The notes under the pieces: model-generated
What the model saw: only the letters and a program-made list of their open reading frames with translations
The model's database searches: none
Told to the model about the DNA's origin: nothing
Translations under genes and position numbers: made by a program
DNA from: Rhizobium rosettiformans
GTDB taxonomy: Bacteria > Pseudomonadota > Alphaproteobacteria > Rhizobiales > Rhizobiaceae
Direction: 5' to 3'
DNA: 64,000 nt
Assembly: GCF_016806065.1 (NCBI RefSeq)
Contig: NZ_CP032405.1
Span: 124,001 to 188,000, forward strand
Shown: piece after piece, positions 1 through 9,350 of the stretch
How positions within the stretch are numbered: position 1 is the stretch's first letter
Layout: the number at the start of each line of letters is the position of its first letter

Positions 1-2
1 TC

Positions 3-944
3 GTCGGCCGTGAGCGCATTCTGAAGGTTCATGCCCGCAACGTGCCTTTGGCCCCGAATGTCGACCTCAAGGTTCTCGCGCGTGGTACGCCCGGCTTCTC
101 CGGTGCCGACCTGATGAACCTCGTCAACGAAGCTGCCCTCATGGCCGCCCGACGTAACAAGCGTGTCGTCACCATGTCGGAGTTCGAAGACGCCAAGGAC
201 AAGATCATGATGGGCGCGGAACGCCGCTCCTCCGCCATGACCGAGGCCGAAAAGAAGCTGACCGCCTATCACGAAGCTGGCCATGCGATCACCGCATTGC
301 AGGTGCCCGTCGCCGATCCGCTGCACAAGGCAACCATCATCCCCCGCGGTCGTGCGCTCGGCATGGTCATGCAGCTCCCCGAGGGCGACCGCTACTCGAT
401 GAGCTACAAGTGGATGGTCTCGCGTCTCGTCATTATGATGGGTGGACGCGTGGCTGAAGAACTGACCTTCGGCAAGGAGAACATCACCTCCGGCGCGTCT
501 TCCGACATCGAGCAGGCCACCAAACTTGCCCGCGCCATGGTTACCCAGTGGGGCTTCTCGGATGTCCTCGGTCAGGTCGCTTATGGTGAGAACCAGCAGG
601 AAGTCTTCCTCGGTCATTCGGTCTCGCAGTCGAAGAACGTCTCGGAATCGACCGCCCAGAAGATCGACATGGAAGTCCGCCGCCTGATCGACGAAGCCTA
701 TACCGAGGCCCGTCGCATCCTGACTGACCACCACGATGAATTCGTGGCGATCGCTGAAGGCCTGCTCGAATACGAGACGCTCTCGGGCGAAGAGATCAAG
801 GCGCTGATCCGCGGTGAAAAGCCGTCCCGCGACAGCGGTGACGACAGCACACCGAGCCGTGGCTCCGCCGTGCCCTCGACCGGTCGCAAGGATGCGCCGA
901 AGGGTGGCGAACCGGAAGGCGGGCTGGAACCGCAGCCGCACTGA
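3..944 (+). CDS. ftsH: ATP-dependent zinc metalloprotease FtsH, C-terminal part (5' end outside window)
   Basis: Membrane-anchored AAA+ protease that degrades misassembled membrane proteins and short-lived regulators. The reading frame is open from the window edge, so the membrane segments and Walker motifs lie upstream. What is visible is the end of the AAA lid ([17 protein letters not shown]), then the zinc protease domain with the HEAGH motif at 270-284 and the later SSDIEQA segment that supplies the third zinc ligand. The last 40 or so residues are a Pro/Gly/Ser-rich tail, typical of rhizobial FtsH. A strong terminator follows and glmM is next on the same strand, the usual ftsH-glmM order in Rhizobiaceae. 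Identification is very secure. Confidence 0.97.
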   Translation, partial: VGRERILKVHARNVPLAPNVDLKVLARGTPGFSGADLMNLVNEAALMAARRNKRVVTMSEFEDAKDKIMMGAERRSSAMTEAEKKLTAYHEAGHAITALQVPVADPLHKATIIPRGRALGMVMQLPEGDRYSMSYKWMVSRLVIMMGGRVAEELTFGKENITSGASSDIEQATKLARAMVTQWGFSDVLGQVAYGENQQEVFLGHSVSQSKNVSESTAQKIDMEVRRLIDEAYTEARRILTDHHDEFVAIAEGLLEYETLSGEEIKALIRGEKPSRDSGDDSTPSRGSAVPSTGRKDAPKGGEPEGGLEPQPH

Positions 945-968
945 TCGCACGTGATAGAGATCAAGCGA

Positions 969-998
969 AAGGCCACCCTTCACGGGGTGGCCTTTTTT
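969..998 (+). terminator. Rho-independent terminator of ftsH
   Basis: Ten-base perfect stem (AAGGCCACCC with GGGTGGCCTT), six-base loop, then a run of T. It starts 24 bases after the ftsH stop. Confidence 0.9.
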
Positions 999-1194
999 GT
1001 ATGGAACGGGCCAAGCCGCAAAATCCGGTGGACGATAGGGCCTCCGGTAACGCCATGTAATGAGTTTTAGCGCTATTTTACGTGTTCTTCGCCGCGTTCT
1101 ATGGCATGAGCAGCCAACCGCGGGCCCCTGCACGATCGCTTCCGGCTGATCACGTGCAGCGACCGCCAGCGAAATGGACTTGAAGGAACACTTG

Positions 1195-2550
1195 ATGACA
1201 CGTCGTTACTTCGGCACGGACGGTATTCGCGGCCTCTCCAACCGCTTCCCCATGACACCCGATCTCGCCATGCGTGTCGGTATAGCCGCCGGCACGATCT
1301 TCCGCCGCGGCGGGCACCGCCACCGGGTGGTGATCGGCAAGGACACGCGTCTTTCCGGCTACATGCTGGAAAACGCCATGGTCGCGGGCTTCACGGCGGC
1401 CGGCCTCGATGCCTTCGTTCTCGGCCCGATCCCGACGCCTGCGGTTGCCATGCTGACGCGCTCGCTGCGCTGCGACCTCGGCGTGATGATCTCCGCCTCG
1501 CACAATCCCTTTGCCGACAATGGCATCAAGCTCTTCGGCCCCGACGGCTACAAGCTGTCGGACGAACTGGAGCAGCAGATCGAGGAACTGCTCGAGAAGG
1601 ATCTCTACGGCCAGCTTGCAGCCCCCAACGACATCGGCCGTGCCAAGCGCATCGATGGCGTGCATGACCGCTATGTCGAATTCGCCAAGCGCACCCTGCC
1701 CCGCGACGTGACCCTTCACGGTCTGCGTGTCGCCATCGACTGTGCCAACGGCGCGGCCTACAAGGTGGCGCCGGCTGCCCTTTGGGAACTCGGCGCCGAC
1801 GTGGTCACCATCGGCGACGAGCCGAACGGCACGAACATTAACCTGGAATGCGGCTCGACCCATCCGGACGCATTGCAGAAGAAGGTCCACGAGACCCGCG
1901 CCGACATCGGCATCGCACTCGATGGCGACGCGGACCGCGTCATCATCGTCGACGAAAACGGCACCGTTATCGACGGCGATCAGCTGATGGCGGTCGTTGC
2001 CGAAACCTGGGCTCAGGACGGGCTGCTGCGTGGCGGCGGCATCGTCGCGACCGTCATGTCGAACCTCGGCCTGGAACGTTTCCTCGGCGACAAGGGCCTG
2101 ACGCTTGCCCGCACCAAGGTCGGCGACCGCTATGTCGTCGAGCACATGCGCAACCACGACTTCAACGTCGGCGGCGAACAGTCCGGCCACATCGTTCTCG
2201 CCGATCACGGCACGACCGGCGACGGCCTTGTGGCTGCCCTGCAGATCCTGGCGGCGGTCAAGCGCACCGGCAAGACGGTCAGCGAACTCTGCCATCGTTT
2301 CGAACCCGTGCCGCAGCTTCTGCGCAATGTCCGCTTCTCCGGCGGCAAGCCCTTGGAAGACGCCGTCGTCAAGCAGGCGATCGCTGACGCGGAAGCCGAG
2401 CTCGCCAAGTCCGGCCGTCTGGTCATCCGCCCCTCGGGCACCGAGCCGCTGATCCGCGTCATGGCTGAAGGCGACGACCGCGAGCAGGTCGAGCGCATCG
2501 TCAACGAACTCGTCGACGTTATTGGAAGCGTGCGCAGCGACGCTGCCTGA
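1195..2550 (+). CDS. glmM: Phosphoglucosamine mutase GlmM
   Basis: Converts glucosamine-6-phosphate to glucosamine-1-phosphate, feeding UDP-GlcNAc for peptidoglycan and lipid A. The 451-residue length matches the family. N-terminal [11 protein letters not shown] is the family hallmark. The phosphoserine loop SASHNP has its active serine at about residue 102, the metal-binding DGDADR loop is present, and [11 protein letters not shown] forms the C-terminal phosphate-binding loop. The frame is open back to an ATG at 1174, but the ATG at 1195 is preferred: it is preceded by GAAGGAA and gives the family N-terminus [10 protein letters not shown]. It stands as a single unit between two terminators. 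Confidence 0.96.
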   Translation: MTRRYFGTDGIRGLSNRFPMTPDLAMRVGIAAGTIFRRGGHRHRVVIGKDTRLSGYMLENAMVAGFTAAGLDAFVLGPIPTPAVAMLTRSLRCDLGVMISASHNPFADNGIKLFGPDGYKLSDELEQQIEELLEKDLYGQLAAPNDIGRAKRIDGVHDRYVEFAKRTLPRDVTLHGLRVAIDCANGAAYKVAPAALWELGADVVTIGDEPNGTNINLECGSTHPDALQKKVHETRADIGIALDGDADRVIIVDENGTVIDGDQLMAVVAETWAQDGLLRGGGIVATVMSNLGLERFLGDKGLTLARTKVGDRYVVEHMRNHDFNVGGEQSGHIVLADHGTTGDGLVAALQILAAVKRTGKTVSELCHRFEPVPQLLRNVRFSGGKPLEDAVVKQAIADAEAELAKSGRLVIRPSGTEPLIRVMAEGDDREQVERIVNELVDVIGSVRSDAA

Positions 2551-2575
2551 GCCGACGCAGGGACGCTGAGTAGCA

Positions 2576-2606
2576 AAAAGCCCGGCTGCGATGCAGCCGG
2601 GCTTTT
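2576..2606. terminator. Bidirectional terminator between glmM and yebC
   Basis: Long stem AAAAGCCCGGCTGC / GCAGCCGGGCTTTT with loop GAT. A-run on one side and T-run on the other, so it can end both converging genes. Confidence 0.88.
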
Positions 2607-2630
2607 GTATGTCTCGATCGGTCCAGACGA

Positions 2631-3377
2631 TCAGGCGGACAACTTCGCCATGACTTCGTCGGAGATTTCGAAGTTCGAATAGACGTTCTGCACGTCATCA
2701 TCGTCTTCGAGTGTGTCGATGAGCTTCATCAGCGAGGTCGCCTTTTCTTCATCGACCTCGATCGTGTTCTGCGGCTTCCAGATTGCCTTGACCGATTCCG
2801 CACCACCGAGCACGGCTTCGAGCGCCTTGGACACTTCGTTCATGTCTTCGAAGGCGCAGTAGATGGTGTGACCGTCTTCATCCGACACCACGTCTTCGGC
2901 ACCGGCTTCGATCGCCGCTTCCATAACCTTGTCGGCATCGCCGACAGAGGCCTTGTAGGTGATCTCGCCGACATGGTCGAAGGAGAAGGACACCGACCCT
3001 GTTTCGCCGAGTGCACCGCCAGCCTTGGAGAAGGTCGAGCGGACAACGGAGGCCGTGCGGTTGCGATTGTCGGTCAGCGTCTCGACGATGACGGCAACGC
3101 CGCCAGGACCGTAGCCTTCATAACGGATCGCGTCGTAGCTCTCGGCATCGGCACCGGACGCCTTCTTGATCGCGCGTTCGATGTTGTCCTTCGGCATCGA
3201 TTGCGCCTTGGCGTTCTGCACGGCGAGACGAAGTGCGGCATTCATCGCAGGGTCGGGCAGACCGGTCTTTGCGGCAACGGTGATTTCGCGCGCGAGCTTG
3301 GAGAACATCTTCGAACGGATACCGTCCTGCTTGCCCTTGCGGTGCATGATGTTTTTGAACTGTGAATGGCCAGCCAT
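2631..3377 (-). CDS. YebC/PmpR-family DNA-binding regulatory protein
   Basis: TACO1/YebC family cytosolic protein, 248 residues. Members have been linked to transcriptional regulation and, more recently, to translation of difficult peptide stretches. The N-terminus [18 protein letters not shown] is the family signature and fixes the start at 3377, although the frame stays open further upstream; AGGGGT precedes this ATG. Three-domain YebC fold is expected along the full length, with the acidic C-terminal segment containing LEDDDDVQ. Convergent with glmM across a shared terminator. In many bacteria yebC sits beside ruvC; no ruvC lies in the 5' flank shown here, where the next gene is the stress protein on the other strand. 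Confidence 0.94.
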   Translation of the reverse strand: MAGHSQFKNIMHRKGKQDGIRSKMFSKLAREITVAAKTGLPDPAMNAALRLAVQNAKAQSMPKDNIERAIKKASGADAESYDAIRYEGYGPGGVAVIVETLTDNRNRTASVVRSTFSKAGGALGETGSVSFSFDHVGEITYKASVGDADKVMEAAIEAGAEDVVSDEDGHTIYCAFEDMNEVSKALEAVLGGAESVKAIWKPQNTIEVDEEKATSLMKLIDTLEDDDDVQNVYSNFEISDEVMAKLSA

Positions 3378-3468
3378 GGCACCCCTGATCAGGTCTGTTT
3401 GTGGGAATGGCCGCCTTATAAGGGCGAAAGCCAGCTGTTTCAAGGCCGCGACATCGGTTCAAAAAGCC

Positions 3469-3493
3469 GGAACAAGTGCCTGCCGAACTCGTT
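3469..3493 (+). promoter_or_regulatory. Candidate EcfG (RpoE2-type) general stress promoter
   Basis: GGAAC at 3469-3473, then 16 bases, then CGTT at 3490-3493. This matches the alphaproteobacterial EcfG consensus GGAAC-N16/17-CGTT (GGAAC-N18/19-TT). The ATG of the stress protein is 31 bases further on, a normal leader length. The site is seen directly; use by EcfG is inferred. Confidence 0.6.
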
Positions 3494-3524
3494 GCTCTGA
3501 GCACACACGACAAGGAGACAGAAC

Positions 3525-4028
3525 ATGGCAAGTTTTAGCGAAGCCCGCGAAAATCCCGTCGAACAGCTTTGGGATGAAATCGACAGCATCCATGCCGGTA
3601 TGCTCGGCCTTATGGGCGGCAATATGCACATGCAGCCGATGGCCCCGAATGCGGATCGCAAGCGCAACAGCATCTGGTTCTTCTCCAAGACCGACAGCCA
3701 TCTTGTGCAGGCCCTGCGTCCCGGCAGCCGCGCTCACTTCTGCGTCGTCGGCAAGGATCACGACTATCATGCCTGCCTCGCAGGCACGCTGGTGGAGAAC
3801 AAGGATCCGGCCAAGATCGACGAATATTGGAATTCCGTCGTCGCAGCCTGGTACGAAGGCGGAAAGTCCGATCCGAAGCTGACGCTTCTGGAACTCAAGC
3901 TGGACGATGGCGAGATCTGGGCCTCCACCAACAGCTCGCTCAAGTTCGGCTGGGAAATCGCCAAGGCGAACATGAGCGACGAGAAGATGCCTGACGTCGG
4001 CGTACACCGCGAAGTCCGCTTCGCCTGA
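3525..4028 (+). CDS. Pyridoxamine 5'-phosphate oxidase-like general stress protein
   Basis: A 167-residue protein of the general stress protein 26 / PNPOx-like split-barrel family, which binds flavin or similar cofactors; the substrate is unknown. Recognised from the layout EQLWDEIDSIHAGMLGLMGG..HMQPMAPNAD, RNSIWFFSKTDSHLV, SRAHFCVVGKDHDYHACLAGTLVENKDPAKIDEYWN and WYEGGKSDPKLTLLELKLDDGEIWAS. No signal peptide, so cytosolic. AAGGAG sits before the ATG. The candidate EcfG promoter just upstream supports a stress role independently of the family name. It is a single-gene unit, converging on the MBL-fold gene with only a short hairpin between. Confidence 0.85.
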   Translation: MASFSEARENPVEQLWDEIDSIHAGMLGLMGGNMHMQPMAPNADRKRNSIWFFSKTDSHLVQALRPGSRAHFCVVGKDHDYHACLAGTLVENKDPAKIDEYWNSVVAAWYEGGKSDPKLTLLELKLDDGEIWASTNSSLKFGWEIAKANMSDEKMPDVGVHREVRFA

Positions 4029-4031
4029 ACC

Positions 4032-4056
4032 GCAGCGGGGGTACTAGACCCCCTGC
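4032..4056. terminator. Short hairpin between convergent genes
   Basis: GGGGGT / ACCCCC stem (4037-4042 with 4048-4053) and outer GCAG / CTGC pairing. It lies directly after the stress protein and contains the stop codon of the minus-strand MBL gene. There is no T-run, so terminator function is only a possibility. Confidence 0.35.
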
Positions 4057-4883
4057 AAGACGAGGATCAGCGGCTTTTTCGGCAATGTCCGCATCGACAC
4101 CGTGAAGCCGCGATTCTCCGAGATCTGCGTATCGAAACTGTCGTCGAACATTGACAGGAAAGTTTCGATCGGTGGACCGCGACGATGCATGGGCAGGATC
4201 AGTGCGGAGCGCAGACGCTTCACGATCCGGCTCATGCTGTCTGCCCCGAGCGTCAATCCACCATCCACCGGCACCATGACGATATCCAGTCGGCCGATCT
4301 CACCGTAATGGGTGTCGGTCAATTCATGATGCAGATGGCCGAGATGGCCGATGCACAGGCCTGCGACCTCGATGATGAAGATCGAGTTGCCATTCGGCTC
4401 CATGGTTCCGCCCCAACTCCTGATATCCGTTGGCACGTTTCTGACATAGGCATCCCCCACGACCAGCCGGTGCTCGATCGGCTCTCCAGGCTGGGCCTCG
4501 TTCCAGCCGTGCAGGACTGCACCGATGGCGGGATCGGGATTGAGGGTATAGTGGCTCGAATGCGCCTTGTTCATCGTCACGACATCGGGTGTACGCGACG
4601 TGCGGAGCCAGCCATTGAAATCTGTTGCGATTGAAATGCCGGCCGGCGTGTCGATCTGGAAGGTGGAATGGCCGACAAAGCTGATAACCACATCTTCCTG
4701 CACCTGCGCGAGCGTCAAGACCGGGGCACCGGAGACTGCAGGCGTGAAGTTGGCGTACTGAACCTTGGGAATCTTCTCGGCGATCAGCTGGCACTGGCTG
4801 ACCTGCGGTCGCTGTGCCTCTTGCGCCAAGGCACCACCGGCCAGAACCGAGAGCACCATCGTGGACAACACCAGTCTCAGCAT
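4044..4883 (-). CDS. Exported MBL-fold metal-dependent hydrolase (UlaG-like)
   Basis: About 279 residues. The N-terminus (MLRLVLSTMVLSVLAGGALAQ) is a clear signal peptide, so the protein acts in the periplasm. After it come VVISFVGHSTFQIDTPAGISIATDF, the first strand pair of UlaG-like metallo-beta-lactamase folds, then NGNSIFIIEVAGLCIGHLGHLHH and DIVMVPVDGGLTL, where the metal ligands of this branch lie. The classical HxHxDH motif is replaced by a degenerate AHSSHYT segment, so catalysis is less certain. The start could be 4886 (two ATGs in a row); 4883 has the better spacing from GGGAG. The true substrate is unknown. Nearest neighbour downstream is the convergent stress protein gene. Confidence 0.72.
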   Translation of the reverse strand: MLRLVLSTMVLSVLAGGALAQEAQRPQVSQCQLIAEKIPKVQYANFTPAVSGAPVLTLAQVQEDVVISFVGHSTFQIDTPAGISIATDFNGWLRTSRTPDVVTMNKAHSSHYTLNPDPAIGAVLHGWNEAQPGEPIEHRLVVGDAYVRNVPTDIRSWGGTMEPNGNSIFIIEVAGLCIGHLGHLHHELTDTHYGEIGRLDIVMVPVDGGLTLGADSMSRIVKRLRSALILPMHRRGPPIETFLSMFDDSFDTQISENRGFTVSMRTLPKKPLILVLQGV

Positions 4884-4994
4884 CATGCCGCTCCCTGCAC
4901 CGTCTAGCTTGAAAGCCAAGAATGCGGGAGCACCGGGAAAGCGTAAAGCTGCCTCCCCGTCTCCAGGCCTCACAATGGCGTTATCGCCGGGCCG

Positions 4995-5819
4995 TTAGGC
5001 CCAGAAGGGCGGGATCGTCTCGGCGAGCCGCGGGCCGAGCCGCAAGGGGGCGATCTTTTCGGCAAGCCCTGTGCTGTCGGAGATCTCGACGCCGACGCCG
5101 CAGATCGTCGCCGGCCCGCTTGCCGCCTCGAAGCGGCCCTTGGGCATCTTCGAGATGAAGCGGTTGAGCGGCTCTTCCTTCTCCATGCCGAGCGAGGAGT
5201 CGTAATCACCACACATGCCGGCATCCGACATATAGGCCGTGCCACCGTTCAGGATCTGGTGGTCGGCGGTCGGCACATGGGTGTGGGTGCCGACAACGAA
5301 GCTTGCACGGCCATCGACGAAATGTCCGAAGCACTGCTTCTCGCTGGTCGCTTCGGCATGGAAATCGAAGACGATGACGTCCGCCTGCTCCTTCAGCGGG
5401 GCGGCCGCAAGAATGCTCTCTGCAGACTTGAAGGGATCGTCCAGCTCAGGATGCATGAAGACGCGGCCCATGATGTTGGCGACGAGCACGCGCGCACCGT
5501 TGCGGGCGTAGAAAAGACCGGAACCCTTGCCGGGCGTGCCGGCCGGATAATTGGCCGGGCGCAGGAACTGGTCGTGCCGGGTGCAGAACGACACCGCTTC
5601 CTTCTGGTCCCAGACATGGTTGCCGGTTGTCACCACATCGGCACCGGCATTGATCGTCTCGAGATAGATATCCTCGGTGATGCCAAAGCCGCCGGCGGCA
5701 TTCTCGCCGTTGACGATGACGAAATCGAGCTTCAGATCGGAGATCAGGCCCGGCAACCGCTCCCATACAGCCGTACGTCCGGTCTTGCCCACCATGTCTC
5801 CGAGGAACAGAAGTCGCAT
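4995..5819 (-). CDS. YmdB-like metallophosphoesterase (TIGR00282 family)
   Basis: A 274-residue cytosolic phosphoesterase with a dinuclear metal centre. Bacillus YmdB hydrolyses 2',3'-cyclic nucleotides and cAMP; the role in alphaproteobacteria is not settled. Metal-binding motifs are in order: LFLGDMVGKTGR near residue 4, NGENAAGGFGIT near 38, TGNHVWDQKE near 66, DFHAEATSEK, then VGTHTHVPTAD. The start ATG at 5819 is the first residue of the family. It is ten bases downstream of the 5-formyl-THF cyclo-ligase gene on the same strand, so the two are almost surely one operon. Confidence 0.9.
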   Translation of the reverse strand: MRLLFLGDMVGKTGRTAVWERLPGLISDLKLDFVIVNGENAAGGFGITEDIYLETINAGADVVTTGNHVWDQKEAVSFCTRHDQFLRPANYPAGTPGKGSGLFYARNGARVLVANIMGRVFMHPELDDPFKSAESILAAAPLKEQADVIVFDFHAEATSEKQCFGHFVDGRASFVVGTHTHVPTADHQILNGGTAYMSDAGMCGDYDSSLGMEKEEPLNRFISKMPKGRFEAASGPATICGVGVEISDSTGLAEKIAPLRLGPRLAETIPPFWA

Positions 5820-5829
5820 TTTCGTCCAA

Positions 5830-6411
5830 TCACTCCATGAATCTTCTAAGGCCGCTCTCGGTCAGCACGGCTTCCAGCCGGACGTCATGGGCCTCGTAGG
5901 GCACTTCTGCCACCTCCTGACAGTCGAATGCAATGCCGATCAGCCTCGGATGCCGGCCTTTTTCCCTGAGACGGGCGATCGCGCGGTCGTAATGACCGGC
6001 ACCATAGCCGATCCGGTTGCCGGCAGCATCGAAGGCCGACAGAGGCACCAGAAGCAGATCGGGGTCGAGAACCGCAGCTTCAGGGCCTGGCCCCCGGGTG
6101 CCAAAACCGGTATCGACGAGCTCCGCGCCGGCTGCGAGTTCGCGAAAGACGATCGTCTGCTTGTCCAGAACGACAGGCAGGCAGAGCCGCGCGCCCCGGG
6201 CCTTGAGCCGTGCCATCAGAGGGCGAATATCCGCCTCGGAGCGGATCGGGAAGAAGCCGGAGACGACGAGCCCGGGCTCCAGCGAAAGATCGTCTCCCGC
6301 AAGCTCCGTCATGGCAAGACTGTGCTCCAGTCTCGTCTCCGCCGGGATCGCGTCCCGCACCGCCAGCCGCGCCTTCCGGATCTCGGCCTTCAATTCCCGC
6401 TTTTCCACCAT
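5830..6411 (-). CDS. ygfA: 5-formyltetrahydrofolate cyclo-ligase
   Basis: Converts 5-formyl-THF to 5,10-methenyl-THF using ATP, returning this storage folate to the one-carbon pool. The 193-residue length is typical. Key motifs are the basic N-terminus EKRELKAEIRKARLAVRD, the folate/ATP loop near FFPIRSEAD, and the C-terminal GYGAGHYDR, the clearest signature. In many proteobacteria the order is zapA - 6S RNA - ygfA on one strand. Here zapA and 6S RNA are also on the minus strand upstream, but a plus-strand chemoreceptor gene of about 2 kb lies between. Followed after ten bases by the YmdB-like gene. Confidence 0.93.
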   Translation of the reverse strand: MVEKRELKAEIRKARLAVRDAIPAETRLEHSLAMTELAGDDLSLEPGLVVSGFFPIRSEADIRPLMARLKARGARLCLPVVLDKQTIVFRELAAGAELVDTGFGTRGPGPEAAVLDPDLLLVPLSAFDAAGNRIGYGAGHYDRAIARLREKGRHPRLIGIAFDCQEVAEVPYEAHDVRLEAVLTESGLRRFME

Positions 6412-6576
6412 TTCAAGGCCCTTTCTTTCCAGCCACGCCAGATTTGGGGAGGCCGACTAACGAGAAATCGTGTTTTTGCCCTTCGTCAACTCGATTCCGA
6501 AAACCTCTGTAAAACCAAGGATTAACTCAAAGCGCTTAGACTAACGTCCAAGTCAACGTCCAAAGGCCCTTTTATA

Positions 6577-8601
6577 ATGCAGTTCTTTTCGCGCTTCGGC
6601 ATCACGAAGACAATCACCGCCACGACGGTCCTCATCCTGATCGCGGCGCTCGGAGCCGTGGCCTGGGTCATCTCCGGCAGCATCGAAACCCGCATCCAGC
6701 AGCAGGCGATCGCCGGCCAGGATGCAAGCCTTCGCACGGCGGCCACGATTATCGAACGGGATTTGCCCGGCACCCAGATCACCTGGGCTCAGGACGGCAA
6801 CGTCAGCCGCATCGTGATGGAATCCATTCCGACTGAGTTCACCGAGCACGGCATGATCGACGTCATCGGCCGCATGACCGGCCAGACGGCGACGATCTTT
6901 GCCTGGGATGCCGAAAGCAAGGACTTCTGGCGCCGCACCACCAACATCATCAAGCCGGATGGCAACCGCGCCGTCGGCACCGCACTCGGCCAGACCGGCG
7001 CTGTCTATCCCTATTCCGTCAAGGGCGAGGTCTATCGCGGCGAAGCTGTCATCCTGGAGACGCCATACTACACGATCTACCAGCCGATCTTCTCGCCGAC
7101 CGGTGATGTGCTCGGCATTCTCTATGCCGGCGTCCGCAAGGCGGACATCAACAGCATCGCAACCGAGATGACCTATGCGATCGGCACCACCGCGCTGATC
7201 GTGCTTCTGATCGCCGCAACGCTGATCGCCCTACTCGTCCGTCGCATCGTCGGCTCCCTGCCGCGCCTGACGGCTGTTGCTGACCGCCTCGCCTCCGGCC
7301 AGCTCGAAACCGACGTGCCGGATCAGCATCTGCGCAACGAGATTGGCGCACTTGCCCGTGCGATCAACGTCTTCCGCGAAAGCGCGATCCAGAAGATCGA
7401 GATCGAACGCCGTGCTGCCGATGCCGCCGCCCAGGGCGAGCAGGAACGCGCCGAGCGCGAAGTCGCCAAGGCAGAGGATGCCCGTCTCGTACAGGAAGCC
7501 GTCGATGCTCTCGCCGACGGTCTGAACCGTCTGAGCGACGGCGACCTGACCGTGCGCATCGATCGCGCCTTCACCGGAAACCTCGACCGTCTGCGCGTCG
7601 ACTTTAACGCCTCCGTCGAGAAGCTCAGCAGCACGCTCGCCGAGATCCGCAATGAAACCGCGGGCATCGAGGCGAGCTCGGCCGAGATGCGCTCTGCGAC
7701 CGACGACCTGTCGAAGCGCACCGAACAGCAGGCCGCTTCTCTCGAAGAGACCTCCGCCGCCCTTGAGGAGATCACATCGACCGTGCGAGGCTCGTCGGCC
7801 AAGGCAGATGAAGCCGCCACCATGGCGACCAAGGCTCGCCAGAGCACGGAGACCTCGAGCAAGGTCGTGTCCAACGCGATCGAGGCCATGAGCCGCATCG
7901 AGCAGGCGTCGAGCGAGATCTCGAAGATCATCAACGTCATCGACGAAATCGCCTTCCAGACCAACCTGCTGGCGCTCAATGCCGGCGTCGAGGCAGCGCG
8001 CGCCGGTGAAGCCGGCAAGGGCTTTGCCGTCGTCGCCCAGGAAGTCCGTGAACTCGCCCAGCGTTCCGCGAATGCTGCCAAGGACATCAAGGCGCTGATC
8101 AACAAGTCGGGTGAAGCCGTCGCCGGCGGTGTGTCGCTGGTTCAGCAGACCGGCAGCGCGCTCACCGAGATCTCCAACCAGGTGGCCGTCATTAACGACC
8201 ACATCACCTCGATCGCCTCAGCTGCCCGTGAGCAGTCCACCGCGCTGAACGAGATCAATGGCTCGGTCAACCACATGGACCAGTTCACCCAGAAGAACGC
8301 CGCCATGGTTGAAGAAGCGACCGCCGTGACCCACCGCCTCGCCGACAGCGCCCGCAGTCTGGGTGGGCTCGTCGCGCAGTTCCGTGTCACCGGCGGAGCA
8401 GCTTCCCCGAACCGCGCTCCGACGCCGAGCTATGCTGCACCGGCACCGACGGCCCGTCCGGCAGCACGCCCGGCCGCCGCTCAAGCCGAGACGCGCCCCG
8501 TAGCCTCCCCGGCTCGCCGCATGGTCGGCAACCTTGCCAAAGCCTTCGGTGGCGGCAGCACCGCAACCGCCACCTCGCAGGACAACTGGGAAGAATTCTG
8601 A
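6577..8601 (+). CDS. Methyl-accepting chemotaxis protein with Cache sensor
   Basis: A 674-residue inner-membrane chemoreceptor. Membrane segment 1 spans residues 11-32 and segment 2 about 201-222; between them is a periplasmic Cache_3-Cache_2-like domain ([10 protein letters not shown]..., then [22 protein letters not shown]). A HAMP domain follows ([13 protein letters not shown]), then a second HAMP-like repeat near 305-360 ([15 protein letters not shown]). The signalling hairpin has the canonical core [36 protein letters not shown]. The extreme C-terminus NWEEF fits the pentapeptide tether for CheR/CheB. A Pro/Ala-rich linker precedes the tail. The ligand is unknown. It sits alone on the plus strand between ygfA and the 6S RNA gene. 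Confidence 0.93.
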   Translation: MQFFSRFGITKTITATTVLILIAALGAVAWVISGSIETRIQQQAIAGQDASLRTAATIIERDLPGTQITWAQDGNVSRIVMESIPTEFTEHGMIDVIGRMTGQTATIFAWDAESKDFWRRTTNIIKPDGNRAVGTALGQTGAVYPYSVKGEVYRGEAVILETPYYTIYQPIFSPTGDVLGILYAGVRKADINSIATEMTYAIGTTALIVLLIAATLIALLVRRIVGSLPRLTAVADRLASGQLETDVPDQHLRNEIGALARAINVFRESAIQKIEIERRAADAAAQGEQERAEREVAKAEDARLVQEAVDALADGLNRLSDGDLTVRIDRAFTGNLDRLRVDFNASVEKLSSTLAEIRNETAGIEASSAEMRSATDDLSKRTEQQAASLEETSAALEEITSTVRGSSAKADEAATMATKARQSTETSSKVVSNAIEAMSRIEQASSEISKIINVIDEIAFQTNLLALNAGVEAARAGEAGKGFAVVAQEVRELAQRSANAAKDIKALINKSGEAVAGGVSLVQQTGSALTEISNQVAVINDHITSIASAAREQSTALNEINGSVNHMDQFTQKNAAMVEEATAVTHRLADSARSLGGLVAQFRVTGGAASPNRAPTPSYAAPAPTARPAARPAAAQAETRPVASPARRMVGNLAKAFGGGSTATATSQDNWEEF

Positions 8602-8616
8602 TCCCAGGAACCGATC

Positions 8617-8659
8617 AAAGACAAAAGCCGTCGCGAGCGATCGCGGCGGCTTTTGTCTT
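8617..8659. terminator. Strong hairpin terminator after the chemoreceptor
   Basis: Stem GACAAAAGCCGTCGCGA / TCGCGGCGGCTTTTGTC with loop GCGA (one G-T pair). A/T-rich on both flanks, so it may stop the chemoreceptor transcript and read-through from the 6S RNA gene. Confidence 0.88.
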
Positions 8660-8686
8660 GCATCATGTCTGATCAGAAGAGGAAGG

Positions 8687-8845
8687 TGCGATCCACGGCA
8701 ACCGATGGAGATTTACGATCCTGGGTGCCTACAAACGTAGGTGGGCGCCATATGTCCAAGCCCACGGGCCTGGTCAGGGACAGCTCCCTTTGGATCGAGT
8801 ATGGCCCCAGGGATTGTGGTTCCTGTCGTGAGGCGCAGATCGCAT
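8687..8845 (-). ncRNA. ssrS: 6S RNA (SsrS)
   Basis: About 159 nt RNA that binds the housekeeping RNA polymerase holoenzyme and mimics an open promoter. Three lines support it. The position directly downstream of zapA is the conserved ssrS site. The transcript ends pair with each other: TGCGATC at 8844-8838 with GATCGCA at 8693-8687, extended by CACG..AACC with GGTT..CGTG. Inside, CGATCC and GGATCG close the arm beyond the central bubble, around the GCCCGTGGGCTTGG hairpin region. A CTATAT -10 box at 8856-8851 places the 5' end at about 8845. End points are good to a few bases. Confidence 0.85.
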
Positions 8846-8850
8846 TTCAG

Positions 8851-8856
8851 ATATAG
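8851..8856 (-). promoter_or_regulatory. -10 box of the 6S RNA promoter
   Basis: CTATAT on the minus strand, the favoured rhizobial -10 hexamer, six to seven bases before the deduced 6S RNA 5' end. No good -35 hexamer is seen. Confidence 0.55.
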
Positions 8857-8898
8857 GCGCTTCGCGGGCACCGCGCCAGTGGGCTGGAAAAATAGTCC

Positions 8899-9279
8899 TC
8901 AAGCCTGAGGCTGGGGCGCGGGCCGCTGGGTGAGTTTGCGGGTGATGCCATTCAGGCGATCCGCAAGGTCTGATATCGCATGTGCCACGGCCTCCTCGCG
9001 GTTATGCACGCCTGACAGGACCGTATCGCGCCCCTCCCGGAAACCAGCCAGCTCCGCCTCGGCCGCCGCAAGCCGCCGATTGATCTCCGCCATCTCGTCC
9101 ATGACCATGATCCCGGCCATGACGGTGATCCGGAGATCGCCGATTTCACCGAATTGTCCCTTGAGATGGCCGACATAACGATCGAATTCGCTCGCAAGCT
9201 CCGTCAGATGGGCTTCCTGCCCCTCCTCGCACGCCATGCGATAGGCTTTTCCGTCGATCGTGACTGTGACCTGCGCCAT
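8899..9279 (-). CDS. zapA: Cell division protein ZapA
   Basis: A 126-residue cytosolic protein that binds and bundles FtsZ at the division ring. The N-terminal beta segment QVTVTIDGKAYRMACEEGQEAHL is the ZapA signature; a long helix (LTELASEFDRYV, then AEINRRLAAAEAELAGFREG) forms the coiled coil that builds the tetramer. The C-terminus RPAPQPQA is a flexible tail. It lies 71 bases after the DUF4164 coiled-coil gene and 53 bases before the 6S RNA, as in other alphaproteobacteria, and is probably cotranscribed with DUF4164. Confidence 0.92.
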   Translation of the reverse strand: MAQVTVTIDGKAYRMACEEGQEAHLTELASEFDRYVGHLKGQFGEIGDLRITVMAGIMVMDEMAEINRRLAAAEAELAGFREGRDTVLSGVHNREEAVAHAISDLADRLNGITRKLTQRPAPQPQA

Positions 9280-9350
9280 CGGCGTTCCAACTCTCTTCTA
9301 CGCGTGGTGCTCCCGCACCGTAAGCAAACAAGCGCCCCGTGGCCCGAATT

